Shown here one piece after another: positions 14,269 through 21,773 of a DNA stretch of 25,741 bases; within the stretch, counting starts at the first letter, position 1, and every line of letters starts with the position of its first letter. The stretch spans positions 1 to 25,741 of the forward strand of contig DASYQV010000163.1 in NCBI GenBank assembly GCA_036005125.1, written 5' to 3'. The position numbers and the translations under genes were made by a program. The notes under the pieces were generated by a model, which was given only the letters and a program-made list of their open reading frames with translations, had not been told where the DNA came from and searched no databases. The DNA is from DASYQV01 sp036005125 (GTDB lineage Bacteria; Acidobacteriota; Vicinamibacteria; Vicinamibacterales; UBA2999).

Positions 14269-15558
14269 GTGACTGACCTGAAGAATGAACTGGCCTCCCT
14301 GCGTCTGGACGCTGAACCGGCGCGTTCGCGCAAGGGGATCTGGATTACGCTGGCGGTCCTGGTCGTGCTCGCGGCGGCTGGCGCGCTGGCGTGGCGGTCG
14401 CGGGCGGCGTTTGCGGCCACCGAGGTCGACACCACCCGTCCGGTGATCGAACAGGCCGGAGCCGGCCAGTCCATGGGAACCGCAATCCTCACCGCGTCCG
14501 GGTATGTCGTGGCGCGCCGAAAGGCCGTCGTCTCGGCAAAGATACAAGGCCGCCTGGCGCAACTGCGCGTCGAGGAGGGCAGCTACGTACGCGAGAACGA
14601 GGTCCTCGCACGGCTCGAAAGCGACGACTACGAGGCGCAGGTGCGCCGCGCCCGCGCGCAGGTCCAGCAGGCGGAGGCAGCCCGTTCGAGCGCGGCCGCG
14701 CAGATCCGCCGCGCCGAGGCGGACCTCGCGGAGGCGCGGCGCCAGTTCACGGTCAACGAGCGCCTGTCGAAGGAACAGATTCTGCCAACCGATACGCTCG
14801 ATGCGAGCCGCAGCCGCGTGCACGTCCTCGAGGCCGCGGTCGGCCAGGCGGTTGCCGATGCCGAACGCGCGGAGGCGTCGCTGCAGCAGGCGCACGCGGA
14901 CCTGCGCTATGCCGAGGCGCTCCTGCAGAACACGGTCATCCGCGCGCCGTTCGCCGGGGTGGTGGTCAAGAAGATGGCCGAAGTCGGAGAGAGCGTGGCC
15001 CCCATTCCGCCCGGCGTGAACCTGTCCACCTCCTCGGGCGCGATCGTCGCGCTCGCGGATCTCGCGACGCTCGAGGTCGAGGTCGACGTCGCCGAGGCCA
15101 ACGTCGCGAAGTTGAAAAGCGGCCAGCCCGCGGAGGTCACCGTGGAGGCCTTTCCCGACAAGCGCTACCGCGCGGAGCTGCGGCAGGTGATCCCCACCGC
15201 AGATCGGACGAAGGCCACCGTGATGGTGAAGGTCACGATTCTCGACAAGGACGAGAATCTGAAGCCGGAGATGAGCGCGAAGGCCACGTTCGTCGAGCCG
15301 CAGGTTGCGGCGGATCCGTCCGCGCCGGCCAGGCCCATGGTGCTCGTCTCGCAGCAGGCGGTCGTCACGCGCGGCGGCGCGCCGCATGTCTTCGAGATCG
15401 TCGACGGCACGGCGCGGCTCCAGGCAATCACGACCTCCGGCACCCGCCAGGACCGCGTCGTTGTCAGCGACGGCCTGGCCGGATCCGAAACGCTTGTGCT
15501 GAATCCGCCTGAGGGGCTGAAAGACGGCGACAAGGTGCGTGTCCGGCGCGCGGGGTGA
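14269..15558 (+). CDS. Periplasmic adaptor subunit of an ABC exporter (MacA/HlyD-like)
   Basis: 429 residues. One N-terminal membrane anchor (GIWITLAVLVVLAAAGALAW, about 23-42) is followed by a lipoyl half-motif (GYVVARRKAVVSAKIQGRLAQLRVEEGSYVRENEVLARL). A long Ala/Arg/Glu-rich coiled-coil hairpin spans about 122-225, and the second lipoyl half is NTVIRAPFAGVVVKKMAEVGESV. Beta-barrel segments (LEVEVDVAEANVAKLKSGQPAEVTVEAF) follow. It should bridge the inner-membrane ABC pump to the outside or to an outer-membrane channel; no TolC-like gene is in this window. Start GTG 14269 has GGAG 6 nt upstream. It leads the four-gene operon 14269-18768. Confidence 0.92.
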   Translation: MTDLKNELASLRLDAEPARSRKGIWITLAVLVVLAAAGALAWRSRAAFAATEVDTTRPVIEQAGAGQSMGTAILTASGYVVARRKAVVSAKIQGRLAQLRVEEGSYVRENEVLARLESDDYEAQVRRARAQVQQAEAARSSAAAQIRRAEADLAEARRQFTVNERLSKEQILPTDTLDASRSRVHVLEAAVGQAVADAERAEASLQQAHADLRYAEALLQNTVIRAPFAGVVVKKMAEVGESVAPIPPGVNLSTSSGAIVALADLATLEVEVDVAEANVAKLKSGQPAEVTVEAFPDKRYRAELRQVIPTADRTKATVMVKVTILDKDENLKPEMSAKATFVEPQVAADPSAPARPMVLVSQQAVVTRGGAPHVFEIVDGTARLQAITTSGTRQDRVVVSDGLAGSETLVLNPPEGLKDGDKVRVRRAG

Positions 15559-15559
15559 G

Positions 15560-15705
15560 AGGAGATCGCAGAGGAACCAGAGGGCGCAGAGACAATATAC
15601 ACGCCGAGCGCGCCAAGGTCGCGGAGAAACCCTAGACTCTCTGCGAGCTCTGCGTGCTCCGCGTTTAAAATCCCTCCGCGACCTCCGCTTCCTCCGCGGG
15701 CTCCA
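15560..15705. repeat. Inverted CTCCGCGNN / CGCAGAG nonamer array inside the exporter operon
   Basis: The left part (15560-15627) carries CGCAGAGG, GCGCAGAGA and TCGCGGAG. The right part (15636-15705) reads CTCTGCGAG, CTCTGCGTG and CTCCGCGTT, then after TAAAATCC a second run of CTCCGCGAC, CTCCGCTTC and CTCCGCGGG, each run in 9-bp phase. The halves can fold into one or more hairpins. It separates the adaptor from the ATPase gene and ends just before the ATPase ribosome site GAGAGAGG (15711-15718). Confidence 0.75.
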
Positions 15706-15723
15706 CAACCGAGAGAGGTTCCA

Positions 15724-16422
15724 ATGGCTGCAGTTGACGTGCAGAAGGTCCGGAAGATTTACAAGCGTGACGCCCAGGACATCGTCGTCCTCGACGGGAT
15801 CGATCTGCGGGTGCCCGACGGCGAGTTCGTCGCGCTGATGGGCCCGTCAGGCTCCGGAAAAACAACGCTCCTGAACCTGATTGCCGGAATCGATCGGCCG
15901 ACCTCGGGAACCGTGCTCGTCGCCGGGACCGACGTGGGTCAGCTCTCCGAGGGGGCCCTGGCCAGATGGCGCAGCCGGAACGTCGGCTTCATCTTTCAGT
16001 TCTACAACCTGATTCCAGTGCTGACCGCCGCGGAGAACGTCGAGCTGCCACTGCTGCTGACGAAGCTCTCGAAGAGCCAGCGCCGCGAGCGCGCGCTGAC
16101 CGCGCTCAAGATCGTCGGCCTCGCCGACCGCGCGAAGCACTACCCGCGGCAGCTATCGGGCGGCCAGGAGCAGCGTGTCGCGATCGCGCGCGCCATCGTC
16201 ACCGACCCCGCGGTGCTCGTGGCCGACGAGCCGACGGGCGATCTCGACGCCAAGAGCGCCGAAGACATTCTGAACCTGCTCGAGACGCTCAACCGCGAGT
16301 TCAAGAAGACCATCATCATGGTGACGCACGATCCGCGCGCGTCGTCGCGCGCGCACGTGGAGCGTCATCTCGAGAAGGGCGTGCTGGCCAACTCGAGCGA
16401 GCGACATGAGGTCACGGCATGA
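15724..16422 (+). CDS. ABC transporter ATP-binding protein (MacB/LolD type)
   Basis: 232 residues, one nucleotide-binding domain. Walker A is GPSGSGKT (40-47), the Q-loop lies in FIFQFYNLIPVLTAAENV, the signature is LSGGQ (144-148), Walker B VLVADEP (164-170) with the catalytic Glu169, the D-loop DLD, and the H-loop VTHDPR (His202). The sequence QFYNLIPVLTAAENVELPL is typical of the LolD/MacB subfamily that powers FtsX-type permeases by mechanotransmission. ATG 15724 follows GAGAGAGG. Its stop overlaps the permease start (ATGA), indicating translational coupling. Confidence 0.95.
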   Translation: MAAVDVQKVRKIYKRDAQDIVVLDGIDLRVPDGEFVALMGPSGSGKTTLLNLIAGIDRPTSGTVLVAGTDVGQLSEGALARWRSRNVGFIFQFYNLIPVLTAAENVELPLLLTKLSKSQRRERALTALKIVGLADRAKHYPRQLSGGQEQRVAIARAIVTDPAVLVADEPTGDLDAKSAEDILNLLETLNREFKKTIIMVTHDPRASSRAHVERHLEKGVLANSSERHEVTA

Positions 16423-17603
16423 AGTACTTCCCTTACGTGCTGAAGCACCTGCGGCGGAACTGGATCCGGACGTTGAGCACGATTGCCGGGATGGCCGTCT
16501 GCATTTTCCTGATCTGCACGCTGCAGACCGTGCTCGACGCGATTCGCCAGACGACCGAGAACGCGAACCCGTCGCGGCTCATCACGCGCCACGCGGTGAG
16601 CCTCGTCTTCAACATGCCGCTGGCGTACAAGCCGAGGATCCAGGCGTTGCCGGGCGTCAAGACGGTGGCGACCTCGAACTGGTTCGGGGGCGTCTACCGC
16701 GATATCAAGGATTTCTTTCCCAGCTTCGCGGTCGAAGCCGAAGACTACTTCAAGATTTATCCCGAGTACAACATCCCGCCGGATCAGTTTCGCGACTACC
16801 TCCAGGACATGCGCGGCGCCCTCATCGGCCGCGACATCGCCGAGAAGTACGGCTTCAAGATCGGCGACGTGTTCCAGATGGAGAGCATGATTCCGCCCTA
16901 CCGCGTCGGGCGGCCGTTCGAGTTCGTGGTCCGCGGCATCTACCAGGGCAACTCCGCGGGCACCAACCTCGGCGTGATGTTCTTCCATTACAAGTATCTC
17001 TACGAGTCGATTCAGGCACGAAAAGGCGTGGGCAACTACGCCGGCGCGGGAACGTTCAACGTCGAGGTGACGAACCCGAACCAGGCGGCGGCCGTTGCCA
17101 AGGCCATCGACGCGAACTTCGAGAACAGCGACGTGCAGACCAAGACCGAATCGGAGGGCGCGTTCATCGCGGGCTTCATCGCGATGACCGGCAATCTCGT
17201 CGCGCTGCTCAACGGAATCGGCCTTGCCGTGGCGTTTACGATCCTTCTCGTCACGGCCAATACGATGAGCATGGCCGTACGCGAGCGCCGGACCGAGATC
17301 GCGGTGCTGAAGACGCTCGGATTCCCGAGCACCCTGGTGATGTCGCTGGTACTCATCGAGGCGGTGGCGCTCGGCGTGCTCGGCGGCGGGCTCGGGGTGC
17401 TGATGGCGGAAGGGCTCGTCGCAAACCTGCACAAGATGCCGTTCATGGGGCTCGTGCTGGGCCAGTTCCCGGGTCTCTCCGTCTCGCCGTTCGTCGGGAC
17501 GCTCACGTTCTCGATCGCCGTGGCGCTCGGGATCGCCGCCGGCCTCATCCCGGCGGTGGGCGCCTATCGGTCACGAATCACGGATATGTTGAGACAGGCA
17601 TGA
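16419..17603 (+). CDS. FtsX-like ABC permease 1 (MacB-type)
   Basis: 394 residues with the MacB/FtsX layout: an N-terminal helix (STIAGMAVCIFLICTLQTVLDAI), a periplasmic domain of about 230 residues, then three C-terminal helices (VALLNGIGLAVAFTILLVTANTM, TLVMSLVLIEAVALGVLGGGLGV, PFVGTLTFSIAVALGIAAGLIPA). The cytoplasmic coupling sequence MAVRERRTEIAVLKTLGF, which contacts the ATPase, is clear. It overlaps the ATPase stop codon. With permease 2 it probably forms a heterodimer that pumps an unknown substrate or drives periplasmic remodelling rather than classical transport. Confidence 0.93.
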   Translation: MKYFPYVLKHLRRNWIRTLSTIAGMAVCIFLICTLQTVLDAIRQTTENANPSRLITRHAVSLVFNMPLAYKPRIQALPGVKTVATSNWFGGVYRDIKDFFPSFAVEAEDYFKIYPEYNIPPDQFRDYLQDMRGALIGRDIAEKYGFKIGDVFQMESMIPPYRVGRPFEFVVRGIYQGNSAGTNLGVMFFHYKYLYESIQARKGVGNYAGAGTFNVEVTNPNQAAAVAKAIDANFENSDVQTKTESEGAFIAGFIAMTGNLVALLNGIGLAVAFTILLVTANTMSMAVRERRTEIAVLKTLGFPSTLVMSLVLIEAVALGVLGGGLGVLMAEGLVANLHKMPFMGLVLGQFPGLSVSPFVGTLTFSIAVALGIAAGLIPAVGAYRSRITDMLRQA

Positions 17604-17607
17604 TTCA

Positions 17608-18768
17608 ATGGCACTTCCTCTTTCGTACAACGTCCGAAGTCTTTACGTCCGTGGCCGCGTCACGCTGCTCGCCATCGGCGGGATCGCGCTCGTCGTGGCG
17701 GTGCTCATCGTGCTCGTCGCGATGGCCATGGGCTTCCGCATCGCGCTTGCTGCGACCGGCTCGACGGACAATGCCATCGTGACGCAGCGCGGCTCGACGT
17801 CCGAGCTGACGTCAGGGATGACACGTGAAAACGCGAACGTGCTCGCCGTCGACGCGCGCGTGCGCCGCGACGCCAACGGACGGCCGCTCGCCTCGCCCGA
17901 GATGGTCGTCGTCGCGGCGTTGACCCGCCGCGACGGTCCGCAGGTCAACGTGGTGATTCGCGGCGTGACGCCCCAGGCCTTCGCCGTCCGGAGGGGCGTC
18001 CGCATCGTCGAAGGACGGACATTCCAACCAGGACTCTACGAGGTGATCGTCGGCCGGAAGATGTTCGATCGGTTCGAGGGCATGGGACTCGGCCGCGCGT
18101 TGCAGCTCCAGCGGCGATCGTGGACGATCGTCGGCGTGTTCGAGGCGAACGGCAGCGGCTTCGAGAGCGAGATCTGGGGCGACGTGGACGTCATGACTCC
18201 CGCGTTCAACCGCATCGGCTATCAATCGATCACGCTCACGATGCAGGACCCGTCGGCCATCCGCGCGTTCAACGACGAGCTGCAGCGCAACCCGCGCATG
18301 CAAGTGCAGGCGATCCAGGAACGCCAGTACTACGAGGACCAGTCGGGCGCCGTCTCGGGCGCGCTGCTCGCGCTGGCCGGCTTCGTCGCGATCGTGATGG
18401 GCATCGGGGCCGTTTTCGGCGCAATGAATACGATGTATGCCATCGTGGCGGCGCGCACGCGCGAGATCGGCACGCTGCGGGCGCTGGGTTTCTCGCGCAT
18501 TGCCATCCTGACCGCCTTCGTCATCGAGTCGACGTTCCTCGCCATCGTCGGCGGCGCACTCGGCTGCGTGCTGGCGCTGCCGGCCAACGGCATCTCCTCG
18601 GCCGCCGGCGGCGCGAACTTCGCGGAGGTGGCCTTCGCATTCCGCATCACGACACTGGCAATCGTGGCGGGCATGGTACTGGCTGCGCTGATGGGCATTG
18701 CCGGCGGCCTGCTGCCCGCATCCCGGGCGGCCCGGGTCCCCATCACGGCCGCGCTCCGGGAAGCGTAA
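17608..18768 (+). CDS. FtsX-like ABC permease 2 (MacB-type)
   Basis: 386 residues with the same one-plus-three helix plan as its neighbour. The N-terminal helix is VTLLAIGGIALVVAVLIVLVAMAMG. The periplasmic domain includes VNVVIRGVTPQAFAVRRGVRIVEGRTF and the MacB-like SWTIVGVFEANGSGFESEIWGD. The C-terminal helices follow YEDQSGAVSGALLALAGFVAIVMGIGAVFGAMNTMYAIV, with the coupling motif ARTREIGTLRALGFSR. It is only distantly similar to permease 1, fitting a heterodimeric pump. It starts 4 nt after the permease 1 stop and ends the operon. AT-rich repeat sequence and a terminator-like hairpin lie downstream. Confidence 0.93.
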   Translation: MALPLSYNVRSLYVRGRVTLLAIGGIALVVAVLIVLVAMAMGFRIALAATGSTDNAIVTQRGSTSELTSGMTRENANVLAVDARVRRDANGRPLASPEMVVVAALTRRDGPQVNVVIRGVTPQAFAVRRGVRIVEGRTFQPGLYEVIVGRKMFDRFEGMGLGRALQLQRRSWTIVGVFEANGSGFESEIWGDVDVMTPAFNRIGYQSITLTMQDPSAIRAFNDELQRNPRMQVQAIQERQYYEDQSGAVSGALLALAGFVAIVMGIGAVFGAMNTMYAIVAARTREIGTLRALGFSRIAILTAFVIESTFLAIVGGALGCVLALPANGISSAAGGANFAEVAFAFRITTLAIVAGMVLAALMGIAGGLLPASRAARVPITAALREA

Positions 18769-18780
18769 GAGACGGGCAGG

Positions 18781-18860
18781 AAGATCTTTCCGCGTGCTCC
18801 GCGTGCTCGGCATTTAGATCGTCTCTGCGGTCTCTCGTCCTCTCTGCGCCGGGCGCGCCG
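18781..18860. repeat. CTCCGCGTG/CTCTGCG short-repeat spacer
   Basis: The sequence after the exporter operon contains CCGCGTG CTCCGCGTG CTCGG followed by GTCTCTGCG, GTCTCTCGTC and CTCTCTGCGCC, degenerate members of the same nonamer class as 15636-15705. Only weak pairing is evident. It is non-coding, between two convergent genes. Confidence 0.45.
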
Positions 18861-18920
18861 AGGAAGCCGACGCCGAGACGTTTCACTGCATCAGTCGCAG
18901 CGTCTCCTGGTCGCAACAAA

Positions 18921-18948
18921 AAAGGCGCCTCGACTTGCAGGCGCCTTT
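18921..18948 (-). terminator. Intrinsic terminator, probably for the small leftward gene
   Basis: A perfect 10-bp stem AAAGGCGCCT / AGGCGCCTTT with an 8-nt loop. On the minus strand the stem is followed by TTT GTTGC, giving with the stem end a run of six T, a good U tract for transcripts from 19205. On the plus strand the stem ends in CCTTTGACC, so it could also stop the exporter operon. Partial TTGACCT heptamers follow at 18959-18973. Confidence 0.7.
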
Positions 18949-18980
18949 GACCGTTCACTTTTGACCTTTGACCTACGAGG

Positions 18981-19205
18981 TCACCCTTCTTCCTCGAACT
19001 CCTCCTCCTCGACCGGAAGGAAACGGGTGGGCGGCCTGAGGGCCTCGCGGTAGTCGTACACGGGCAGATCGCGCACGTGCAACGAGAGCACGCAGCCGGG
19101 GCCTTTCTCGTCGACGACGACTGTGACCGGGCTGCCCTCGACACCCTCGCGGAAGGCGAGCCTGCATCCGCAGGCCAGCCGAGCGTGCGTGAACCCCTTC
19201 AGCAT
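18981..19205 (-). CDS. Small protein with acidic tail, unknown function
   Basis: 74 residues. It starts MLKGFTHARLACGCRLAFRE, has a beta-rich middle (SPVTVVVDEKGPGCVLSLHVRDLPVYDYREAL) and ends in a run of glutamates (VEEEEFEEEG). Two cysteines in the CGC pair and one further Cys are present, but there is no recognisable metal-binding pattern. I do not recognise the family. Codon use and GC content look like the neighbours. Support comes from context: a TATGAT box exactly 6 nt before the ATG at 19205 and an intrinsic terminator 32 bp after the stop. A small cytoplasmic protein is likely. Confidence 0.65.
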   Translation of the reverse strand: MLKGFTHARLACGCRLAFREGVEGSPVTVVVDEKGPGCVLSLHVRDLPVYDYREALRPPTRFLPVEEEEFEEEG

Positions 19206-19211
19206 GACTGG

Positions 19212-19217
19212 ATCATA
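19212..19217 (-). promoter_or_regulatory. Putative -10 box (TATGAT) of a leaderless promoter
   Basis: On the minus strand TATGAT runs 19217 to 19212, then six bases (CCAGTC), then the ATG at 19205. This is the spacing that places +1 on the start codon. No Shine-Dalgarno is present and no clear -35 hexamer is seen. Confidence 0.5.
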
Positions 19218-19273
19218 CTACAAGCGCCGGCCTGTGCTGGAACTCACTTGAACCAGGTCCTGAGCTGGTTCTA

Positions 19274-19323
19274 CAGGGAGGTCAGGGAGCCCCTGGTTCT
19301 CCTAGATCTCCCTGATCTCCTGT
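19274..19323. repeat. Inverted CAGGGAGNN hairpin
   Basis: CAGGGAGGT and CAGGGAGCC in 9-bp phase (19274-19291) are complementary to CTCCTAGATCTCCCTGATCTCCTG (about 19299-19322, in two short blocks). This is the same nonamer as at 7942-8006. It lies downstream of the thioredoxin gene on its strand and is a plausible terminator for the sigma-factor operon. Confidence 0.65.
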
Positions 19324-19349
19324 GACTTCGACCGCCCAGCGAGCCGGCG

Positions 19350-19934
19350 CTACAACAGGGCCTTGATCTCTCTCTCGAACTGGGCTTTGCTCGCGATGCC
19401 CATGTGCTTCTTACAGATCTTGCCGTTCCGCCCGATGATGAACGAAGCTGGAACACCCCAGAGCGGTCCAAAGGCATCCTGCACGTCGTCACGACCGAGG
19501 CCGACGAGCATCGGATAATTCACCTTGTACTGGGCCGCGTACGGTTTGATCTTGTCGACTGTGTCGTCGACCGAGAAACCGAGGACCACCAGATCGTTCG
19601 TGTACTGCTTCTGAAGCTCGACGAGCGCGGGAATCTCTGCCTTGCAGGGGCCGCACCACGTGGCCCAGAAATTGAGCAGAATCACCTTCCCTTTGAACGA
19701 CGCCAGCTTCACGTCACGGCCGTCGGTGTCCTTGATCGTGAAGTGCAGGGGCGCATCTTTCGCGGTCGCGTCGCACGCCGCGCCGTCGGCGGCGGCCGTG
19801 ACCTCCTCCGGCCTGAGGGACGCGGCGTGATCCGCGTCGAGCGGAAGCATCAGGAGTACCAGCGCGGTGGCAACCGCGCCCATGGAGATACAGCGAATCA
19901 CGATGCTCGTCATATTGACCCCATTGTCCGTCAT
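19350..19934 (-). CDS. TlpA/ResA-like extracytoplasmic thioredoxin
   Basis: 194 residues. An N-terminal hydrophobic segment (MGAVATALVLLMLPLDA, about 18-34) acts as signal or anchor. The thioredoxin fold follows with LNFWATWCGPCKAEIPAL, giving the redox pair C94/C97, then VLGFSVDD and the cis-proline region WGVPASFIIGRNGKI. Two further cysteines (C54 and the Cys of KICKKH) are unusual. Such proteins reduce disulfides in the periplasm, for example during cytochrome c maturation. ATG 19934 is chosen because GGGAG lies 4 nt upstream; ATG 19913 is possible. It is third in the operon, 50 bp after the anti-sigma stop, suggesting a link to redox stress. Confidence 0.9.
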   Translation of the reverse strand: MTDNGVNMTSIVIRCISMGAVATALVLLMLPLDADHAASLRPEEVTAAADGAACDATAKDAPLHFTIKDTDGRDVKLASFKGKVILLNFWATWCGPCKAEIPALVELQKQYTNDLVVLGFSVDDTVDKIKPYAAQYKVNYPMLVGLGRDDVQDAFGPLWGVPASFIIGRNGKICKKHMGIASKAQFEREIKALL

Positions 19935-19984
19935 GCGGCTCCCGACGGCAATGTTCTGCCGGATTTCAAAGGCCGAATCATTGG

Positions 19985-20761
19985 TTATCGTGCCTGTTCC
20001 TCGACGTAGCGGGCGATTCGCGTGAGCTCGGGGGTCGCGCGATCCGGCGCCACCAGCACGAAAGTGTGCCCGTCGCGCGACCAGATGCGACAGTGATAGC
20101 CGAGCGACGTGATGTCGCTGTTCTTTCGCGTCTCGCCGTCCAGCCTGAAGAGCGAGACCGGTTTGTTCCCGACCTGATACATCAGGTGGGGCACGAGGCC
20201 GTCCGCGTACACACACCGCCGCCCGCCGATGAGACGCAATTCAGCGTCCGGCAGGGACGGCGGCACGTGCATCTGCCAGCCGTACTTCGACGCGAGATCG
20301 CTCTCGACGGCGTGCGCGTCGGCCGTGGGCGCGTCGCGGTCGGCGAAGAAGGCGAAACACTTGGCGTGATCGGCGGTGAGCTGTGCCGCCAGCAGCGCAT
20401 CGGATCGACGCGTGGCGAGTGAGAGCAGCAGCAGGAACGCGAAGACACCGAGCACCCCGGCCAGTCCCATCGGCAGCAACGTGCGCCAGCCGGCCTGCGG
20501 GCGAACGCACGTGCGCTCGCGCGCAAGCGCTTCACAACGGGACCGGAGACCCGGTGGCAGCGGCTCCCCGCGTAGACGCGACGCGCAGCCCCGCAGCAGG
20601 GTGCGGCCGCCGCGCTCCTGCGCCGCGCGATCGCGGCAGGGCGGACAGGCGGCGAGGTGGCGTTCCACATCGGCGCGCTGTCCCGTGTCAAGCGTCTCGT
20701 CGACGTACGAGGTCATGAGCGCGCAGACGCGACGACACTCGTGAATGATCGTCTTGGCCAA
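19985..20761 (-). CDS. Transmembrane zinc-binding anti-sigma factor
   Basis: 258 residues. The cytoplasmic N-terminal zf-HC2/ZAS domain has HLAACPPC (H35-x3-C39-x2-C42) and an upstream HECRRVC that can supply the fourth ligand. One membrane helix (about 94-117) leads to an extracytoplasmic domain of about 140 residues with three cysteines: C135 (AKCFAFF), C183 (RRCVYAD) and C224 (YHCRIW). It should hold the co-encoded sigma factor inactive at the membrane until a signal arrives. The start is TTG 20761: AGGGA lies 5 nt upstream and no upstream ATG or GTG is available in the 24-bp gap. The pairing with a thioredoxin gene and the external cysteines suggest redox or metal sensing. Confidence 0.9.
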   Translation of the reverse strand: MAKTIIHECRRVCALMTSYVDETLDTGQRADVERHLAACPPCRDRAAQERGGRTLLRGCASRLRGEPLPPGLRSRCEALARERTCVRPQAGWRTLLPMGLAGVLGVFAFLLLLSLATRRSDALLAAQLTADHAKCFAFFADRDAPTADAHAVESDLASKYGWQMHVPPSLPDAELRLIGGRRCVYADGLVPHLMYQVGNKPVSLFRLDGETRKNSDITSLGYHCRIWSRDGHTFVLVAPDRATPELTRIARYVEEQAR

Positions 20762-20785
20762 TTGGTCCCTCGGCCCGGATCCAGC

Positions 20786-21382
20786 TCAACGCCGTCCCGC
20801 GGCCTCCACGCGCGCCCCCGGCATCGTGGCCGAGAGGCGCTCGAACAACAGCCGCCGGCCGCGCGAGATGCGCGACATCACGGTGCCCAGAGGAATCCCG
20901 AGCATTTCGGCAATCTCCGCATACGAGAACTCGTCCACGTCCCGCAGCCAGACAGCCACGCGGAACGCCTCCGGCAGCTCCTCGAGCGCCGCCTGCAGCT
21001 CGACGTCCAGTGTCGAGCGCAGCAGAAGGCGCTCCGGCGTCTCGAAGGCGGCGTCACCCGACATGAGGCCGTCCTTCAGAGCCGCTTCCTCGACGCGCGT
21101 ACTGTCCACCTCCACCGTGTCGCGCGCGGCGTCGCGCCGCCGGTTCCGCCAGGTGTTGTGGAGAATGGTATAGAGCCACGCTTTCAGGTTCGTCCCGCGC
21201 TTGAACCGGTCCGCGAACCGGAGCGCCTTCACGAACGTGTCCTGGACCAGGTCCTCGGCATCCGATCGATTCCGCGTCAGACGCAGCGCCGTGGCGTACA
21301 AGGGCTCGAGAAAGCTCAGGGCTTCCGCGGCAAGGTCGTCGGCATCGGTCCCGGCCGATGACGGTCGGCGGAGTCCAAACAT
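20786..21382 (-). CDS. ECF-type RNA polymerase sigma factor
   Basis: 198 residues. Sigma region 2 is clear (FLEPLYATALRLTRNRSDAEDLVQDTFVKALRFADRF, then LKAWLYTILHNTWRNRRR), and region 4 is VELQAALEELPEAFRVAVWLRDVDEFSYAEIAEMLGIPLGTVMSRISRGRRLL, a helix-turn-helix that reads the -35 element. There is no region 1 or 3, so it is an ECF (group 4) factor, resembling the RpoE-like groups controlled by ZAS anti-sigmas. Start ATG 21382 has AGGG 5 nt upstream; a GTG at 21388 is in frame. It heads the operon with the anti-sigma 24 bp downstream. A self-regulated promoter would lie in the long spacer upstream, but I cannot identify it with confidence. Confidence 0.95.
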   Translation of the reverse strand: MFGLRRPSSAGTDADDLAAEALSFLEPLYATALRLTRNRSDAEDLVQDTFVKALRFADRFKRGTNLKAWLYTILHNTWRNRRRDAARDTVEVDSTRVEEAALKDGLMSGDAAFETPERLLLRSTLDVELQAALEELPEAFRVAVWLRDVDEFSYAEIAEMLGIPLGTVMSRISRGRRLLFERLSATMPGARVEAAGRR

Positions 21383-21491
21383 CTGCACCCTGGGCCACTA
21401 CCGGTCAACACCGGAGGGGCAGTGATTATTCCGCCCGCCTTCGCCAGAGGCTGTGGCGGGCGAGTCGGGAACGGGCCACGCGGACCCTCAA

Positions 21492-21554
21492 GGAACGGCG
21501 TTAAGCCGGTCCGGTAGACACCTTAAGGAACGGCGTTAAGCCGTTCCGGTAGAC
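21492..21554. repeat. Two tandem 35-bp units, each with a hairpin
   Basis: GGAACGGCGTTAAGCCGGTCC (21492-21512) recurs as GGAACGGCGTTAAGCCGTTCC at 21527-21547, and each is followed by GGTAGAC. The second copy is a perfect stem GGAACGGC/GCCGTTCC around GTTAA; the first has one mismatch. The spacing is exactly 35 bp. It lies about 110-170 bp upstream of the sigma factor start on the opposite strand, so it could be an operator pair or a small repeat. Confidence 0.6.
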
Positions 21555-21773
21555 GAACGTCGGTTTCGGTGTAGCCGCGAGCCGAACGGGTCTCTCGGCG
21601 CGATTTCGCCACGCTGTCTCGACCGCGGACCCCTGTAGTATACGGGAGCGGACACTCCAACGGACAGTTCGCAGGACAATCGCTGAAAAGCGCAGGATTT
21701 TGTATCGGAACCGCGACGACTCCCGCAGGTACATCTCTTGCTCCCGCGCGGCCGTCTGCTGTTTGCGAGCGTC

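Noticed and set aside
13381..15708. 775-codon open frame on the minus strand
   Set aside because: It lies opposite two clearly recognised genes (EEP-family protein and adaptor) and its translation is Arg/His/Asp-rich without domains, as expected from the antisense of GC-rich codons.
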